Positions 11,880-22,790 of a DNA stretch of 64,000 bases are shown here, piece by piece. The number at the start of each line of letters is the position of its first letter. Positions within the stretch are counted from its first letter, which is position 1. Both the position numbers and the translations under genes were made by a program. The stretch is from Loripinus fragilis (lineage: Eukaryota; Mollusca; Bivalvia; Lucinida; Lucinidae), in NCBI GenBank assembly GCA_964019695.1, contig OZ026515.1:128896375-128960374 (forward strand), given 5' to 3'. The notes under the pieces were generated by a model. That model did not search any database. It had not been told where the DNA came from and saw only the letters and a program-made list of their open reading frames with translations.

Positions 11880-12250
11880 TTCCATAATTGTTCCCTCCAT
11901 TTTTATTAATATTCATGAATATGCAAATGAGATAATTCTATATATGACTTTTGGATGAAAGGACTTGTCAAATCGTATCACTGGTGATAAAAAAAATAAC
12001 ATGCAACAAAGACAGTTAGGGGCAGAATTCAGTTTATATTTGCTTTTCTATAATTGTCCCTTATTTTCTTTAATTTTCATCAATATTGATGAATATGCAA
12101 ATTAGATAACTAATCTGCATATCAAACTATCCAATCGGATGAAAGTACTATATCTAAGCTTTCAGTTGCTAGCATGTTTAATAGTGTAGGATGAGTTGCT
12201 GATGAGATACAAGTCATTTTGTATGTATAGACCCACTTTCTTTAAAATCG
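11880..12250 (+). repeat. Outlying copies of the 185-bp octamer repeat
   Basis: 'tattaatattcatgaatatg' with a following CAAATGAGATAA at about 11900 and 'catcaatattgatgaatatg' at about 12077 are two further units. They are separated from the main block by about 400 bases of unrelated sequence. Confidence 0.7.
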
Positions 12251-12841
12251 CATTAACCCCCTCCCCTAGCTTAAACTTACAGAATTTGTGTAAATTGCCA
12301 CATTTTCCCGCAAACAATAGTGATATCATTGCGATGTATGTTTTAAAAGTTTCTCATTTTAATGAAATCATTTCTGACACATTTGGGCCAGATGATATAT
12401 ATGCACTAACATGAAAAGACCTTGACTAAATCGCAAGCTAGATTATTTGCACAAGTTATCCCCCCTGATTACCTCTTGATTACATTTGTAATTCTATAAT
12501 TGCATGAGTGATGTCAATGAAGACCCCCAATCATGAGAAGATGTTTTTGGATTGATTTGTACCAGTTTTGGCATCCTTAAGACGCTACACTACAGATTTT
12601 TATTTATGTTTCTTCAATTTGGCGGCCATCTTGGAAATATGCAAATTAGTGAAGGTGCCATTTTTTCTGCTTGCCAACATTAGCTTTTGGATTCAGCATA
12701 CTAAAATACCCCTAATAGATATCTCAAAACCTTTTCTTCACAAAATTCCTGTACCTTCTTAAATAAGCGTCTTTTTCTGATTTTTTTTTTGCCTGACTAA
12801 ACGCCAAATACTTGTTTATAAGCCCTTAACTTCACTGTCTA
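12251..12841. other. Non-coding stretch, nothing recognised
   Basis: Only short chance frames occur and none shows domain-like composition. It ends at the head of a SINE. Confidence 0.5.
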
Positions 12842-13045
12842 GGGAGCGCAGTGGCTCAATTGTAGAGTGCTTGACTCGAGACCGAGGGGCCGCGGGTTCG
12901 AGCCTCATAAGCGTCACTGCGTTGTGTCCTTGAGCAAGACACATTAATCCTAGCTTAGTACTGGTTCAACCCAGGAAGACCCGTCCCTACATAACTGACA
13001 TTTTGTTGATATGACGTAAAGAATCAAATCAAACAAACAAAACTT
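12842..13045 (+). mobile_element. tRNA-derived SINE, near full length
   Basis: The head resembles a tRNA gene: an A-box-like 'gtggctcaattgtagagtgc' and a B-box GGGTTCGAGCC about 35 bases later, so it would be transcribed by RNA polymerase III. The body carries 'gtgtccttgagcaagacaca' and then 'tcaacccaggaagacccgtc'. The 3' end is a short AAATC/AAAC simple tail. Three other copies (31025, 40975 and 52868) lie on the - strand. It cannot be a working tRNA because no 3' acceptor arm follows the B box. The CCTTGAGCAAGACAC body resembles a core shared among marine-invertebrate SINE superfamilies, whose exact name I cannot verify here. Confidence 0.85.
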
Positions 13046-13169
13046 CACTGTCGAACACATGCGCTGATCTGACTGGACTGTCGTCTGGGATGATCGACGT
13101 CTCCTTTGACTGATTTTGAGTCATTATCAGAATGACATGATTTCATATTGTCATCTTCGTTTAAACAAT

Positions 13170-13445
13170 ATGCGCGGATTCAGAGGAGAGGACAGGGGGT
13201 CCGGATCCCCTCTGAAAAATCGCAAAAAATATATATTTTAGCAATATTGGTCCGGAACCCTGAAAATCACAAATCTGCCAAGCCAGCATTCATTGTTGGA
13301 CCATTCAAATGGCGTTTCGCTGGCGGGCCGATGATGGCCCGCTTATAGTGGTATTCGGTTCCTCTTTCCCCCTCATGAACTAAAAAAAGTCAAAGTAAGG
13401 AAAAAAGTTGGACCCCCTCTGACAAAACTTTCTGGATCCGCGCAT
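13170..13445 (+). mobile_element. MITE, family B (ATGCGCGGATYCAG ends), copy 1
   Basis: A 276-base element starting ATGCGCGGATTCAGAGG and ending CTGGATCCGCGCAT, an inverted terminal repeat. The centre contains the near-palindrome ATGGCGTTTCGCTGGCGGG followed by CCGATGATGGCCCG. The copy at 62890-63139 has the same ends and centre in opposite orientation, and 50849-50962 matches only the central part. No target duplication is obvious for this copy. Confidence 0.8.
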
Positions 13446-13853
13446 GTCTAGCTGAACTTATTTTGTGATACTGTGCAATGCTTCTATACAGAGAAATGGA
13501 CAGTTGGCAACTACTCAAACTTTACCTTACACTTACACGGTGGAAAAACAAAGATTAACTTTTAACAGTATTCGTCCCGATCAGCTGTCTAATGCGATCT
13601 CAACACCCGATTATGTTTTCCTTAACGTCGTGTCGTCTACGTACGTACGTCATAGTCATAGTCTAAATACGCGAAACTTTATTAACTTGAAACATAATTT
13701 TAAGACAATCGTAATCAAAAATACTAAGGAGAATGAATAACTAAAGAAGTTGTAATTATAAGAAGTGCAAGTCATTTTTTCTGCGTTTCTTCGGGGTATG
13801 AAATGTCGGTGAAATTACATCTAATTTTAGCATGCACTGGCTTAATGTTTTGA

Positions 13854-13862
13854 TTAATGTTA
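13854..13862 (+). repeat. 9-bp target-site duplication, left
   Basis: TTAATGTTA here and again at 18143-18151, immediately outside the inverted ends of the 4.28-kb fold-back element. Confidence 0.8.
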
Positions 13863-13868
13863 CGAAGT

Positions 13869-14062
13869 GGCTATTTACAGTCAACTGTAAATAGCCAAAA
13901 AACGTTAAAATGGCTATTTACAGTCAACTGTCAATAGCCAAAAAACGTTAAAACGGCTATTTACAGTTGACTGTCAATAGCCATTTTAACGTTTTTTGGC
14001 TATTTACAGTTGACTGTCAATAGCCATTTTAACGTTTTTTGGCTAATGACAGTCAGTGTCGT
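13869..14062. repeat. 43-bp hairpin repeat array, left arm
   Basis: About four units of GGCTATTTACAGT, a two-base centre, ACTGTMAATAGCC and an AT-rich AACGTT spacer. Each unit is itself a 13-bp-arm hairpin. The spacer reads AAAAAACGTTAAAA in the first two units and flips to TTTTAACGTTTTTT in the later ones, so orientation inverts inside the arm. Confidence 0.9.
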
Positions 14063-14987
14063 TATTTATTTGGGATACAGGGGGAAATTATTTGTTATAT
14101 CAAATTTATTCACTAATCCCTTTATTTAGCTGAAATCCTATTTTGCCTTTTGTTGAAGCATTTTTTTCATGATGGTGCGGCTTTCCGCTCCGTTAGCGGA
14201 AAAAGAGAATCAAGACATTAAACATACTAATTGCAAAGGTGTGGTAAGCAGTTAATCTTGAGTTTCCTAGCATTATTTTGATATGACTTTAAGTGCAAAG
14301 TAAGAAGAATTCCTGAGTGACACGAGCAGCCTTGTCTTTGTTGGTGATTTTAAGACTTGGAAACTTTTCTCACAAATTTTTTGTTTAAAAAAATATCCGT
14401 CCAGACCTGGATTGAAACTATTTGGCACCACGGATCCAAAATAGGCTCCGTGTTGGCATTTAATAATACTTTACTTTTATTGACATCTTATCTGGGTCTA
14501 CCGTGTACTCAATTATTCGTCAAACTCATGATCGTATCCGTTCTTTTGACTAATTACATAGTTTGCTTTTGACTAATTATATATCAAACAAGAGTGAGTC
14601 ATGATCTTATAATAACAGATAATTCCTATAGGAGTTGTCTGATTCTGATCTATACAGCCTGTTTGTGTTGTGTACATGCAAGTTGTCATGAGACAGCTAA
14701 GAATTTGGCAATTAGTTCCAGTCCGCAAAATTATATACGAGGGCCAGTACAGGGATTTGTTTTTTTATACTTCACGCTTTTTCGAGCCTGGAAAGCGAAG
14801 GCGGGTCGGCATATGCGATGACTCGTCAGAACCTTCTCTACTCCCTTATACAAAGTATGGATGTCTCGCAGAGAGGATCCATGTGGTATATTTAATATGC
14901 TTTTCATTGAAACAGCCATGTTGCCTGTTGAAATTTATTTATATTTTGTAAAAGGTTTACACCAAGGGGCCTGTGCTAAAAACATTT

Positions 14988-15097
14988 AGTCTCGAAAAAT
15001 ATGCAAAATATAAAACCTGTGCAAAAATGTGCAAAATATGAAATGAAACCTGTGCAATATGTACAGGTTTCATATTTTGCACATTTTCGAGACTATT
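14988..15097. repeat. Palindromic segment with AGTCTCGAAAA arms
   Basis: 'tagtctcgaaaaatatgcaa' at the left pairs with 'ttttgcacattttcgagact' at the right; 'aaacctgtgcaaaa' also pairs with 'gtacaggttt' inside. It has the shape of a tiny fold-back insertion or a decayed MITE. Confidence 0.6.
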
Positions 15098-15150
15098 TTT
15101 TGTAATTTCGAGATAAAAGGATACTTACATTATTATTTTTATTTTTTTTT

Positions 15151-15180
15151 TTTTGGGGGGGGGGGGGTGGGGGGTGCGGT
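15151..15180. repeat. T-run followed by G-tract
   Basis: A run of T runs straight into about 13 G, then GTGGGGGGTGCGG. It is a strong strand-asymmetric homopurine tract with quadruplex potential and a likely assembly error hot spot. Confidence 0.9.
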
Positions 15181-16213
15181 GGAGGTGATATTGGAAGTTT
15201 TTATTAGTGGAATAGACTCTTTTCATATAATCTATTTTTATTTTCACTTAAGTATCACCCAAAAGCTTAATCTGTCCCAATAAACAGGATTATTGTACTT
15301 CACCGGGAGGCAATAAAACTCCCGTGGTGCTTGACGCGTGATTAAGAGGTGTGAAAACCTTTATTCAGGAGAGGAGACTTTAATTAGTTTATACATTACT
15401 TTCGGCGTCATCATTGGCCATATGCAAGGTTCTCGAGCAGAATGTGCACTTGCGCGGTCTGTCCGAAAACTCATTGTTTTGTATTTTTATGATTTTCGAC
15501 GACGTATTGTTGATGCCTTGAACATTGTTTCCCTATGCACTCAGAAGATCGCTATGTCCGTGACCAGATTGAGCATATGCTCGCACTGATCTTGGCCATC
15601 GATGTCTGATGATCCTGGCCATTGATTTCTCTCGATATCTCGCCCCCCCCCCCCCCTCCAAAAAAAGTCCATGGGAACATCTGATTATAAGTACTTTCGA
15701 GGTGCCTTCAACACATTGTGGCAAAAAGTTTGATCCAGAGGCACAAACTGTTTGCATAGGATATCAAAGATGACACAAGCAGGTACTCTGGATGCTGACG
15801 TGCGCACTGCCTGGTATTAAATTTGAAAACCCTTGTTAATGCAACATCCATGGGTGTTTCTAATGCTTTACATTATCAGAATGAGCTATAAGTTTTAAAG
15901 GTGGAAGATGGAAATAATCTTGAAAGCTGGAAAATGCGGACTGAGTTTCCTGCCATAGTTTCGCCATGTCCAACATTGAAATTTTCTAACAGGTAGAATA
16001 TTCGTACACTTCACCCGTCTCAAGCTGGTGACAGTCGATAGACTTCAGCTGTTTACCGGAAAGACGCGGTGATATGCGATAGTTAGGTGTGAAAATAAAC
16101 CCTGGGGCTTGTTGTCTTATCATAAGCCTCATAAAACACTGGTCTTTATGGTTTTAATTGAAAAACAACTTACTATAAAGAGAGTAGAGTTTTAAAATAA
16201 GATTTCATGCAAA

Positions 16214-16412
16214 TCACACCGCGTAGGCGGCTATCAAAAACGCTCTGAACAATCGACGAACGGGGATTTTATCAAACTCGATTGAAACAGTGTTTTCGAT
16301 TGTTATTTATCGCCAGTCAGACGATAATGGCAATCGAAAACTGTTTCTAACAATTTTATCTACGTTCCTCGACAGTATTAGAGTTTTCGATTGCCCCCTA
16401 TCCAGCGTGTGA
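16214..16412. mobile_element. Palindromic MITE, family C, copy 1
   Basis: The ends TCACACCGCGTAGGCGG and CCCCCTATCCAGCGTGTGA are inverted, and the inside keeps alternating AATCGAAAAC and GTTTTCGATTG blocks around TTATCGCC, so nearly the whole element can fold back. It matches 40624-40851 in ends and internal vocabulary. Non-coding. Confidence 0.75.
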
Positions 16413-17908
16413 TTATGAGTCGAAAAATACATTCAGGCATACTATCGGAGTATTTAGCAGTGTAGATCGAGATAAGGACCACCATTTGATTTAGGTCCAA
16501 TAGTTTTGAAAACCTTATCACCAGAAGAGACTGCATGCAACAAAATCCGGTTTTCTCACGACTTAGCCTAATTATTGGACATATGTTTACTACATTGTCT
16601 AAACTCATATCAAAGGTTTTTACACAATTTACTTTTTTTTCGAAAAAAATGATACCATAGTTTCAAAAAGCTTGGAACAGCTATCTACAATAAAAATGAT
16701 CTAATCAAGAATAATTCTTACAAGTGTACCGCTGTCTCATTTAAGTTATTTAAAGACCGTGCACAACTAACTAAAGCGTTTAATACAGATGTCCCTCGAA
16801 CACCCCCCCCCCCACCCCCCAACTATATTCAACCGCAAATACAGTATCAGAGAGATTACATATTGCAAATTCTACATCGCGGAAGTTGATTTCGGGACAC
16901 TGGTTTACAGTATCAATGTACTCTGCGTTGCAATGGGTGTCATATTAGATGCATATACAGACTCAAACTCTGCCGACAGGATATGCTGGAGTTACTCAGA
17001 GGAACCGTCTCGTCGAGACGTTCCTTTATTCAGCAACAGCATAGTTTTATTAGTACAGTTGGTCGTTCTATCACTTTTGCTTACCGAATCGTCGCCTCTC
17101 ACTAAAGCTTAATGGTTTCGGCAAGAAGACGACAGCAAAAAGCATATGCTGTGGTTACTTAAATGAATCGTATCACTGAGATGTTTCTCTTAAGTAACCA
17201 CGGCATATGACTAGAAACTGATTAGAGAAACTCTGAGAGCTACATGTATTTCGGTGTTAAATTTCCAGGCGTTGAATTAACTGAGCTATATAAATTGGCA
17301 CAGTGGTTAAAATGTACATACATGTACATGTACTGTTAGTTGATATACATGAATCGCCTTTATTTAGAAAATATGAATCGGAAATTGAGGACCTCGTACA
17401 TGCACGAGTAACTCCGAGGAACAAAACAACTTGTGCTATAAACAAGTCAAAGTAGCTATATATACATCCATGGGATATAGACAAAAAGTCGAGATCCAAA
17501 TGAGATTTCGCAGAATGTGGTGTCTGATCAGGAAACATTGGAATATATGTTACACGTAAGAAGTCTGAGCTCTATAATCTTGATCAGGAAATGTCACAAT
17601 CACAGAATAATTGCCTTTCACCTGACTGCCAATCCATACTTGTACATTTTTTTTTAGATGTTTGGCTCTTATATGATTCATTTTCTACTTATGCGTACGA
17701 AAAGCGATGCCCATGGAGCGTGTGTGTAGATGCACAAGCTTGCGTGTTTCTTAACTTTTTGCATGCGTCAAATACCCAAAAATCACATGCCAGGCTCAAA
17801 TACGATTTACGGCATCCACTTATTATGGAAAAAACACATTTATTTGACTTTAATATTCATCTGTACTTGAAATTGTCCACTAAATGTTCAATGAAAATAT
17901 CTGATTTA
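16413..17908. other. Interior of the 4.28-kb element, right part
   Basis: No recognised gene. Frames at 16789-17112 and 17591-17962 lack domain character; the second runs into the hairpin array. A C-tract lies at about 16802-16820, and a short palindrome 'gaaccgtctcgtcgagacgt' near 17003. Confidence 0.5.
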
Positions 17909-18136
17909 TCTGTAAATAGCCAAAAAACGTTAAAATGGCTATTTACAGTTGACTGTCAATAGCCATTTCAACGTTTTTTGGCTAACGACAGTTGACTGTA
18001 AATAGCCACTTTAACGTTTTTTGGCTATTGACAGTCAACTGTAAATAGCCATTTTAACGTTTTTTGGATATTGACAGTCAACTGTAAATAGCCATTTTAA
18101 CGTTTTTTGGCTATTGACAGTCAACTGTAAATAGCC
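17909..18136. repeat. 43-bp hairpin repeat array, right arm
   Basis: About five units of the same hairpin unit as the left arm, mostly in the TTTTAACGTTTTTT spacer orientation, with one unit reversed at the inner edge. The outer two or three units are nearly identical to one another. Confidence 0.9.
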
Positions 18137-18142
18137 TCTTCC

Positions 18143-18151
18143 TTAATGTTA
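18143..18151 (+). repeat. 9-bp target-site duplication, right
   Basis: TTAATGTTA, identical to 13854-13862. Confidence 0.8.
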
Positions 18152-18661
18152 TCCCATGTTTATTAAACTTGCATGGACGCATCATGCAGTACGTATCAAC
18201 TTAAGTGTTGCCCCACCCTCTTATTTAAAAATCACAGACTGTAAGATAATACAAATAGTTCTTACGTGCTACTATAAAAATCAAAGCTAATCCTGTTGCA
18301 AAACATAACCGCCTTATTTTCATATTGAATTATTGACTATTGCACAGATATGTGTTACTTTATAACTAATTATAAACTGAGAAACTTAAAAGCGACTTGA
18401 GGTTTTTAACTTTGCTTTTGTCAGATGGAACAAAAGGCCTAGGGCCTGTAAATGTAAAAAAGGCAGTTATTGGTTAACACAGATGAAAGCTTAATTCTAT
18501 ATTTAAAAGTAAGGTGTTCCGCGATAGTTCAACAATAAAATCATAATTATTCGACGAAAATGTTTTGCAGCAACAACAAGAAGTCACTTGTTTTGTTAAG
18601 ATACTTTACAGGTATGACAACGGAAAAAAGAACCATACGTTGCAGAGAATATAACGACAAT
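18152..18661. other. Non-coding spacer
   Basis: AT-rich sequence between two inverted-repeat elements; nothing recognised. Confidence 0.5.
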
Positions 18662-20159
18662 GGCCCACTTCGAATCTAACTATAGTTCCTACGATAGTAA
18701 CTATAGTTTGATTCGAACATCGAGAGTCGTCCACGTAAGAGAAGATGGTGTGTTTTAATCTGTTCACATCTACGAGTGATTTTAAGCAGTATAGATCTAT
18801 GGTGATGGTTCCAAGTGCGCATGCATGCATGATCCAGTTATTTCAAAAGACGTTAGATTATCTTCTAACAGTGTGGAGAGGGAACTCCACTATTAGGTTT
18901 TCCATAGACGACAATGTTAACAGTTTAACACCTTGTTCGAAAACTATACATACTGAATTTACCAAACCAGCCTCATTTTAAAATATCATCCTTGTCGGTT
19001 AGTTTCAATGAATAATAACTACATGTTTCCCAGCTCAATCCCGCACTATATCCTTTTACACTGAAAGACTACTAAACACCACGTTTCCTAATATAGATAG
19101 CTCTTCAAGGGGGTCCAAGAAGCAAAACCCATCTGGTATCAACCTGGTACCGGAATTTATCACCTTGGCCATCTCCATTAAAATGGACTATGACTCGCAA
19201 ACTTTAATCAAACACGTCATATCACCTGTCGATCAACGACAACGAATATTGAAGAATGACGTCTTCTTAGCTCTAATGTAAAGTATATGCTCTTCCCACA
19301 AAAGGCGGGGTCACATAAAGCGGGGCCAGATTCCATGAATATTTTGAGCAGTTTATCAATTACCACAACAATTAACGCTGAAAGGCGGTTCTCCTAACGT
19401 CACTTTAGTAGAGATTCTATCTACGAAAAGGAAAAGGAGGTCACTACTATAGTGACGTCACGAACCTACTATAGATCACCGGTGGGTCAGAGCACCTTTA
19501 CTGTAGTAGATAGTCTTGTTCCCTGCTCTAGACCTTTCTAGCAAGATGGTTTCAAGATCTGTCAGTAGCCTCACAATTATTTTCTTACAAACTAAATCCT
19601 TGCTTTGCTCTCTTTGCGGTCCCAATTATTCGTAATTGTTAATTAGAGCAGGCTGTGTAGTATATATACACCCTTATCGTCTACGAGGAAGAATTGAAAG
19701 GGGGCATACAGGGATATTCGAGGGTCTGGGTGGGGTATAATGATTAGTGAATAATGGCCCCTTTTTATAATGAATAGTGAATAATGAGCAAGAAAAAATA
19801 ATGAATAGTGAATAATGTGGGCCTAAAATTAATGAATAATCCTATTTTTTAATGAATTGAAGAAAAAATTAATGAATAGTGAATAATCAGATGTCTTTGC
19901 CACCTTTCTAGCTTTTAATGAATAATTGGTCTTATTTAAATGAATAACCAAAAATTTTAATGAGATGAATAATGGGCTAAATTTTTAATGAATAGTGAAT
20001 ACCAGACACCCCCCCCCCCCCCATCCAGACCCTCATATTGATTTGGTTACGTATCAACCAACTCAAGTTTTAATTGTAGCGGGTTTGTGTGTAAACGTGC
20101 GCACGCATCTATTACGTCAGAACTTTAGTAGTGTCTATTGTTCGATTCGAAGTGGGCCA
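18662..20159. mobile_element. 1.5-kb element with TGGCCCACTTCGAATC ends
   Basis: TGGCCCACTTCGAATC at 18662 is exactly complementary to GATTCGAAGTGGGCCA ending at 20159, and the similarity continues a few bases inward (AAC.ATAG). At the left end the first 50 bases also fold on themselves around CCTACGATAG. No clear target duplication was found, and no transposase frame. A smaller fold-back MITE sits at 19720-20034. Confidence 0.6.
19720..20034. mobile_element. Small fold-back MITE built of AATGAATAGTGAATAA words
   Basis: The left end GAGGGTCTGGGTGGGG mirrors the right end CCCC-ATCCAGACCCTC. ATATT flanks it at 19714-19718 and 20035-20039, with one extra base on the left. The interior is a degenerate minisatellite of AATGAATAGTGAATAAT-type words. 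Next to the right end a C-run of 14 interrupts the inverted repeat. No coding. Confidence 0.65.
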
Positions 20160-20336
20160 ATGTTGCTAAAAATTCATACCGTATGATGCAAGATTACTAA
20201 CATTTATGCCAGATTCAACAATTTAGGTCGCATGATGGGTAGATTGTAATTTTCGGTTTGCAAAATTCGAAGAGAAGCGCTCTGGTATTCTCTGGTAAAT
20301 AAGTAAACTTCCATGCTAACTAAACATGTTTCTCCT

Positions 20337-20570
20337 TCAATGATAGCGGAATCTAGGGCGAAAATTTAGTGCCAGTAAAATACATTTAAGTCCTCAATGG
20401 CTTGGGCTGCTGTCCGTTCTAAGGCGGTGGTTTTGTTGTTGTTAATTTGATATTCATTGTTACTCCCATTGTGGGATTCTGTAATTGTTCTATGTTTTGT
20501 TATGCGTTACTTTATGTCCATTCTTGATTTGCAATCATCATGATGGGGAAGAGATTTCTGCTAAATTTGA
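20337..20570 (+). mobile_element. Retroelement 3' tail fragment, copy 1
   Basis: 'gctgctgtccgttctaaggc' and then 'actcccattgtgggattctg' match 45490-45680 over about 200 bases, with an internal indel of about 25 bases. The CCGTTCTAAGGCGGT word is also in the Penelope-like 3' UTR at 37105, suggesting a related tail family. Confidence 0.6.
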
Positions 20571-21199
20571 AGCCGCAGCTATATTTTATAAAGGTACTGA
20601 AGTTCATCAAAGACAACAGGTAGAAAGACAATGACTGTCTTTATCTATAGATTAATTTTAAAGTGCACTCAAAAACAGATTAATCTTCAAATTCAGATAA
20701 TTTCAGGCTTAGTTATAATACTTGACATTTGTAAATCTTGAGCCACTTTTTCTTGTCCTAGCTTTATCCATCATTGAGGAGGACACTCTCTATTACTATT
20801 AAAAAAAGTAATATCAACTTTTTTGAATTTGAATGTATTGGTAGCATAGTCAATTGTATTTCATGCACATGTATCACGACTCTCAAAGTAACATATGCAA
20901 CATGGCCATTTTGAGGTGGACATATAACCCCATAACTGAAGTTTCAAAATAGATGACTGAGAAATAGTGACAACAATAGCCAATGTGATGCCCATTTGGT
21001 TTAGTGGAGACTGCAAGAGACGATGATGACCTGTCCAATTCAGAGAAGTCTGACGATAATTATAAAGGGGGCTGTGCGTATTAAATTATTATCACAATTT
21101 GTGAAAGACACATTGATTAGATATTGGGTACAAAGTGCGGACCCAATTCGAAATGTCGATTCTGAAGTGGCCATTTTGGACTCAGATATTCATTTTGTA
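20571..21199. other. Non-coding spacer
   Basis: No gene or repeat recognised between a retroelement tail and the 3' end of a LINE. Confidence 0.5.
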
Positions 21200-22376
21200 G
21201 TTTAGTTTAAACATATTTTATTGCCAAACTTGATACAGCAATGGGGTTGGGTCACATGTTCTCACAACCTTAGTTATGACCCTTCCCTGCAATTAATACA
21301 TGCATAAGAGCTAATAAACATGGCTTAGCAAGTACACATACATATGAATACTGAATATGTTGCAAACAAGTTTAGTGAAAGTAATATAAGCAAGAAAAAA
21401 TACATTGAAAATAAATTAAAAAAAATATATCAATAAATAAATAGCAGTTCTCTGATAGGTAAGTAAGTATAAAGATGGAAAAAAAGGAAAAAACATAATA
21501 TAAAACTGCTAATATGAACCCCTTGAATTTGAAAAAGTAAATTAGTCAGGTCATCTAGTACTTGTTACTAAGTATGTTTAGAAACAGAGTCATAGAAGGT
21601 TATTAAAAGCGTTTGGAGTCATGTATATACATATGCACAGCCTTTAACAAGATCAGTATTCCAATTTTAATTGCCATAAAGAATCACATTGCTATTTAAT
21701 GGATGAAAGCCTCTAACTGTATCATTGAAAACCTGTCTTTCAGCACAATATTTTCTGCGTTGAAAGAAGTAGTGATAGGCATCCTCTTCCACGTCACACA
21801 AGTCACATAAATGGTTGTTACGAATATGATTTCTAAAAATATCACTGTTCAGACTGCTGCAAATAAATCTCAGGCCTGCATGTAGGACAGACATATATCA
21901 ATTTCCCATACTAAAGAAAGGAGGAACACATGCTATGTTATATTTTGATATTATATGCTGTTAAAAGTGGGCAATATTGATATATTTTGAAAGCTATCTT
22001 CAAGAGAATTCCATAGCTGAATGGATGATGTGATATAAGATTTCTGTGATATACTAGTTCGATTCAGAGTTACATATATATTTCTATTGTTTCTCAAGGA
22101 GTAATCTGATATTGCACTAACCACAAGAGGAATTAAATCTTGTATGTAGGAAGGCACCATGCTAGTACTAACTTTATACAAGACTTAAAGTTTATGTTGA
22201 TGCCTTCTTTGTGATAGAGTTGCCCATCCACATTTTTTGTACAGGTTTTCCAATGACACAGATCTAGCTAATCCACTAACAAGCCTAGCTGCTTCATTAA
22301 GTATCTTTTGAAGTGTTTATAGCATCCATCCCATACAGTTGACGTATATTCTATAACTGGTAACATATAAAAGTAT
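21200..22376 (-). pseudogene. LINE (Jockey/CR1-like) polymerase C-terminus and 3' UTR, decayed
   Basis: Read on the - strand from 22376, frames give VIEYTSTVWDGCYKH, then EAARLVSGLARSVSLENLY and KKCGWATLSQRRHQHKL, then MVPSYIQDLIP and SYITSSIQLWNSLED, and finally SSLNSDIFRNHIRNNHLC with a CxxC...H...C cluster. This is the region after the reverse-transcriptase fingers in non-LTR elements of the Jockey/CR1 type. Three frames are needed, with at least one stop, so it is dead. The 3' UTR holds an AATAAA (- strand, 21217-21222) near the end. The 5' side is cut off at 22376 where another element's tail begins. Confidence 0.8.
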
Positions 22377-22790
22377 GAAAGAGGGCAAAGATCAGGAATA
22401 GATACAATCAAGCACCACATCCAGGGTACCAATGGGAAAGTGAAAACTTCACAATTAGACATTGCAAATGAGAGCCAAGAGAACAGCCCTTTCCCAGCAG
22501 ATGACAACACGGCATCAATAAACAGATGCGCACGTCAACATAACAAAAACAAGACAGAAATAACATTAATGATCCATAAAAGAAGCACAGCCTTGGAATG
22601 GTCATTAAAAATATTTTATTGGAGGGCTTAAACTGGTTTTACGGCACGCCAACCTCACAAGATGTGGATCAAGACACATAGATGTTTGGTTTGCATGTAA
22701 GACCCCTAACTTATCAATGCAACATCTCCTAGAACATATCAATCAAGATATAAAAAGGATATACAGCATGGATAAGTGTTACGATGCAGA
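22377..22790 (-). mobile_element. Penelope-like element 3' UTR fragment
   Basis: On the - strand it reads 'ccaaacatctatgtgtcttg', later 'gggaaagggctgttctcttg' and 'ctgatctttgccctctttc', collinear with 8390-8650 and 36985-37325. The join with the LINE pol fragment at about 22376 is abrupt and creates a chimeric open frame that should not be read as a protein. Confidence 0.75.

Larger units (their letters stand above)
14063..16213. other. Interior of the 4.28-kb element, left part
   Basis: No transposase-like or other domain-bearing frame was found; frames of 60-93 codons at 14357-14951 and 15338-15757 overlap each other on both strands and look random. It holds a small palindrome (14988-15097), a G-tract (15151-15172) and a C-tract near 15642. 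Confidence 0.5.
13863..18142. mobile_element. 4.28-kb fold-back element with hairpin-repeat ends
   Basis: The left end starts CGAAGTGGCTATTTACAG and the right end, read on the - strand, starts GGAAGAGGCTATTTACAG. Both ends continue into arrays of a 43-bp unit (13869-14062 and 17909-18136). Exact 9-bp duplications TTAATGTTA flank the element. Iterated inverted ends plus a 9-bp duplication are the anatomy of Drosophila FB and other Mutator-like (MULE) fold-back elements, so that class is inferred. The interior has no recognisable transposase, hence non-autonomous. A palindromic MITE (16214-16412) is nested inside. Confidence 0.75.

Noticed and set aside
12842..12915. Genuine tRNA gene
   Set aside because: A and B boxes are present but there is no paired acceptor stem or terminator after the B box, and the same body follows in four copies; it is a SINE.
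22268..22510. 80-codon frame on the - strand as a gene
   Set aside because: It spans the junction of two unrelated retroelement fragments.
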